The notes beneath the pieces are model-generated. The model did no database searches, was not told where the DNA came from, and worked only from the letters and a program-made list of their open reading frames with translations. Below, in pieces: positions 63,965 through 64,000 of a stretch of DNA of 64,000 nt. This DNA is from a virus. Position 1 is the first letter of the stretch. Each line of letters opens with the position of its first letter. The translations under genes and the position numbers were made by a program. Where the stretch lies: positions 26,658 to 90,657 of IMG/VR virus record IMGVR_UViG_3300036792_000096; one strand, written 5' to 3'.

Positions 63965-64000
63965 ATATACACGGATGTCTATATCCGCAGGTCAGAGGCA

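Noticed and set aside
1-64000. CRISPR array
   Set aside because: No regularly spaced direct repeats were seen; the repeats found are inverted repeats, iterons or protein-coding arrays.
1-64000. tRNA genes and integrase or attachment site
   Set aside because: No cloverleaf-like sequence was recognised in the gene-free stretches and no recombinase motif was seen among the proteins; either could lie outside the window.

Overview
The window looks like the major part of a tailed-phage (siphovirus) genome that continues past both ends: the first gene lacks its start and the last bases sit inside a probable replication origin. Base composition is high-GC throughout, GTG starts and ATGA/GTGA stop-start overlaps dominate, several promoters appear to give leaderless or near-leaderless mRNAs, and the lysin has an Rv2525c-like glycoside-hydrolase-like domain. 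Together these suggest a phage or prophage of a high-GC Gram-positive, most likely an actinobacterium. I found no integrase, tRNA or CRISPR array, so lifestyle is open, although several repressor-like HTH proteins sit at divergent promoters.

Layout. 1-2095 (+): small early genes, one with a broken frame. 2181-6894 (-): a tightly coupled leftward early operon with single-stranded DNA-binding protein and many small unknowns. 6925-7009: divergent control region with leftward and rightward promoters and a palindrome. 7016-9901 (+): XRE regulator, small proteins, degenerate HNH protein, DNA methyltransferase. 9898-11707 (-): 3D-domain secreted protein and small genes. 11743-11826: second divergent promoter pair. 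11838-14376 (+): zinc-finger and winged-helix proteins, then a ParB-domain/DNA-methyltransferase fusion whose coding sequence contains four perfect inverted repeats. 14373-27913 (+): terminase, portal-MuF fusion, DHH phosphoesterase, a 2H-phosphoesterase/capsid-protease fusion, major capsid protein. 27931-29019 (-): HNH endonuclease inserted antisense. 29139-35896 (+): glycosylation island (four glycosyltransferase-like proteins, two methyltransferases). 35893-44024 (+): virion proteins, tailspike-like protein, adaptor and connectors, tail assembly chaperones with a -1 frameshift site. 44025-53471 (+): tape measure and minor tail, collar and fibre proteins. 53605-57900 (+): lysis cassette and many small membrane proteins, closed by a strong terminator. 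58031-60767 (-): PspA-like, vWA and SLOG module. 60908-end (+): MerR-type HTH, macro-domain protein, XRE regulator, DnaB-N-like protein, RepA-like ATPase and an iteron cluster.

How the parts work together. The two divergent switches would set early transcription. The replication block (SSB far left, DnaB-N-like protein plus RecA-fold ATPase and iterons far right) would be contiguous if the genome circularises. The rightward late operon builds head, tail and lysis functions. Accessory genes inside it (glycosyltransferases, FkbM methyltransferase, DHH and 2H phosphoesterases) and around it (two DNA methyltransferases, macro domain, SLOG, PspA/vWA) read as virion decoration and host-defence or stress interaction genes. 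The most unusual items are the inverted-repeat cluster inside the ParB-methyltransferase gene, the 2H-phosphoesterase/protease fusion beside a DHH phosphoesterase, the glycosylation island, and the PspA-vWA-SLOG operon.
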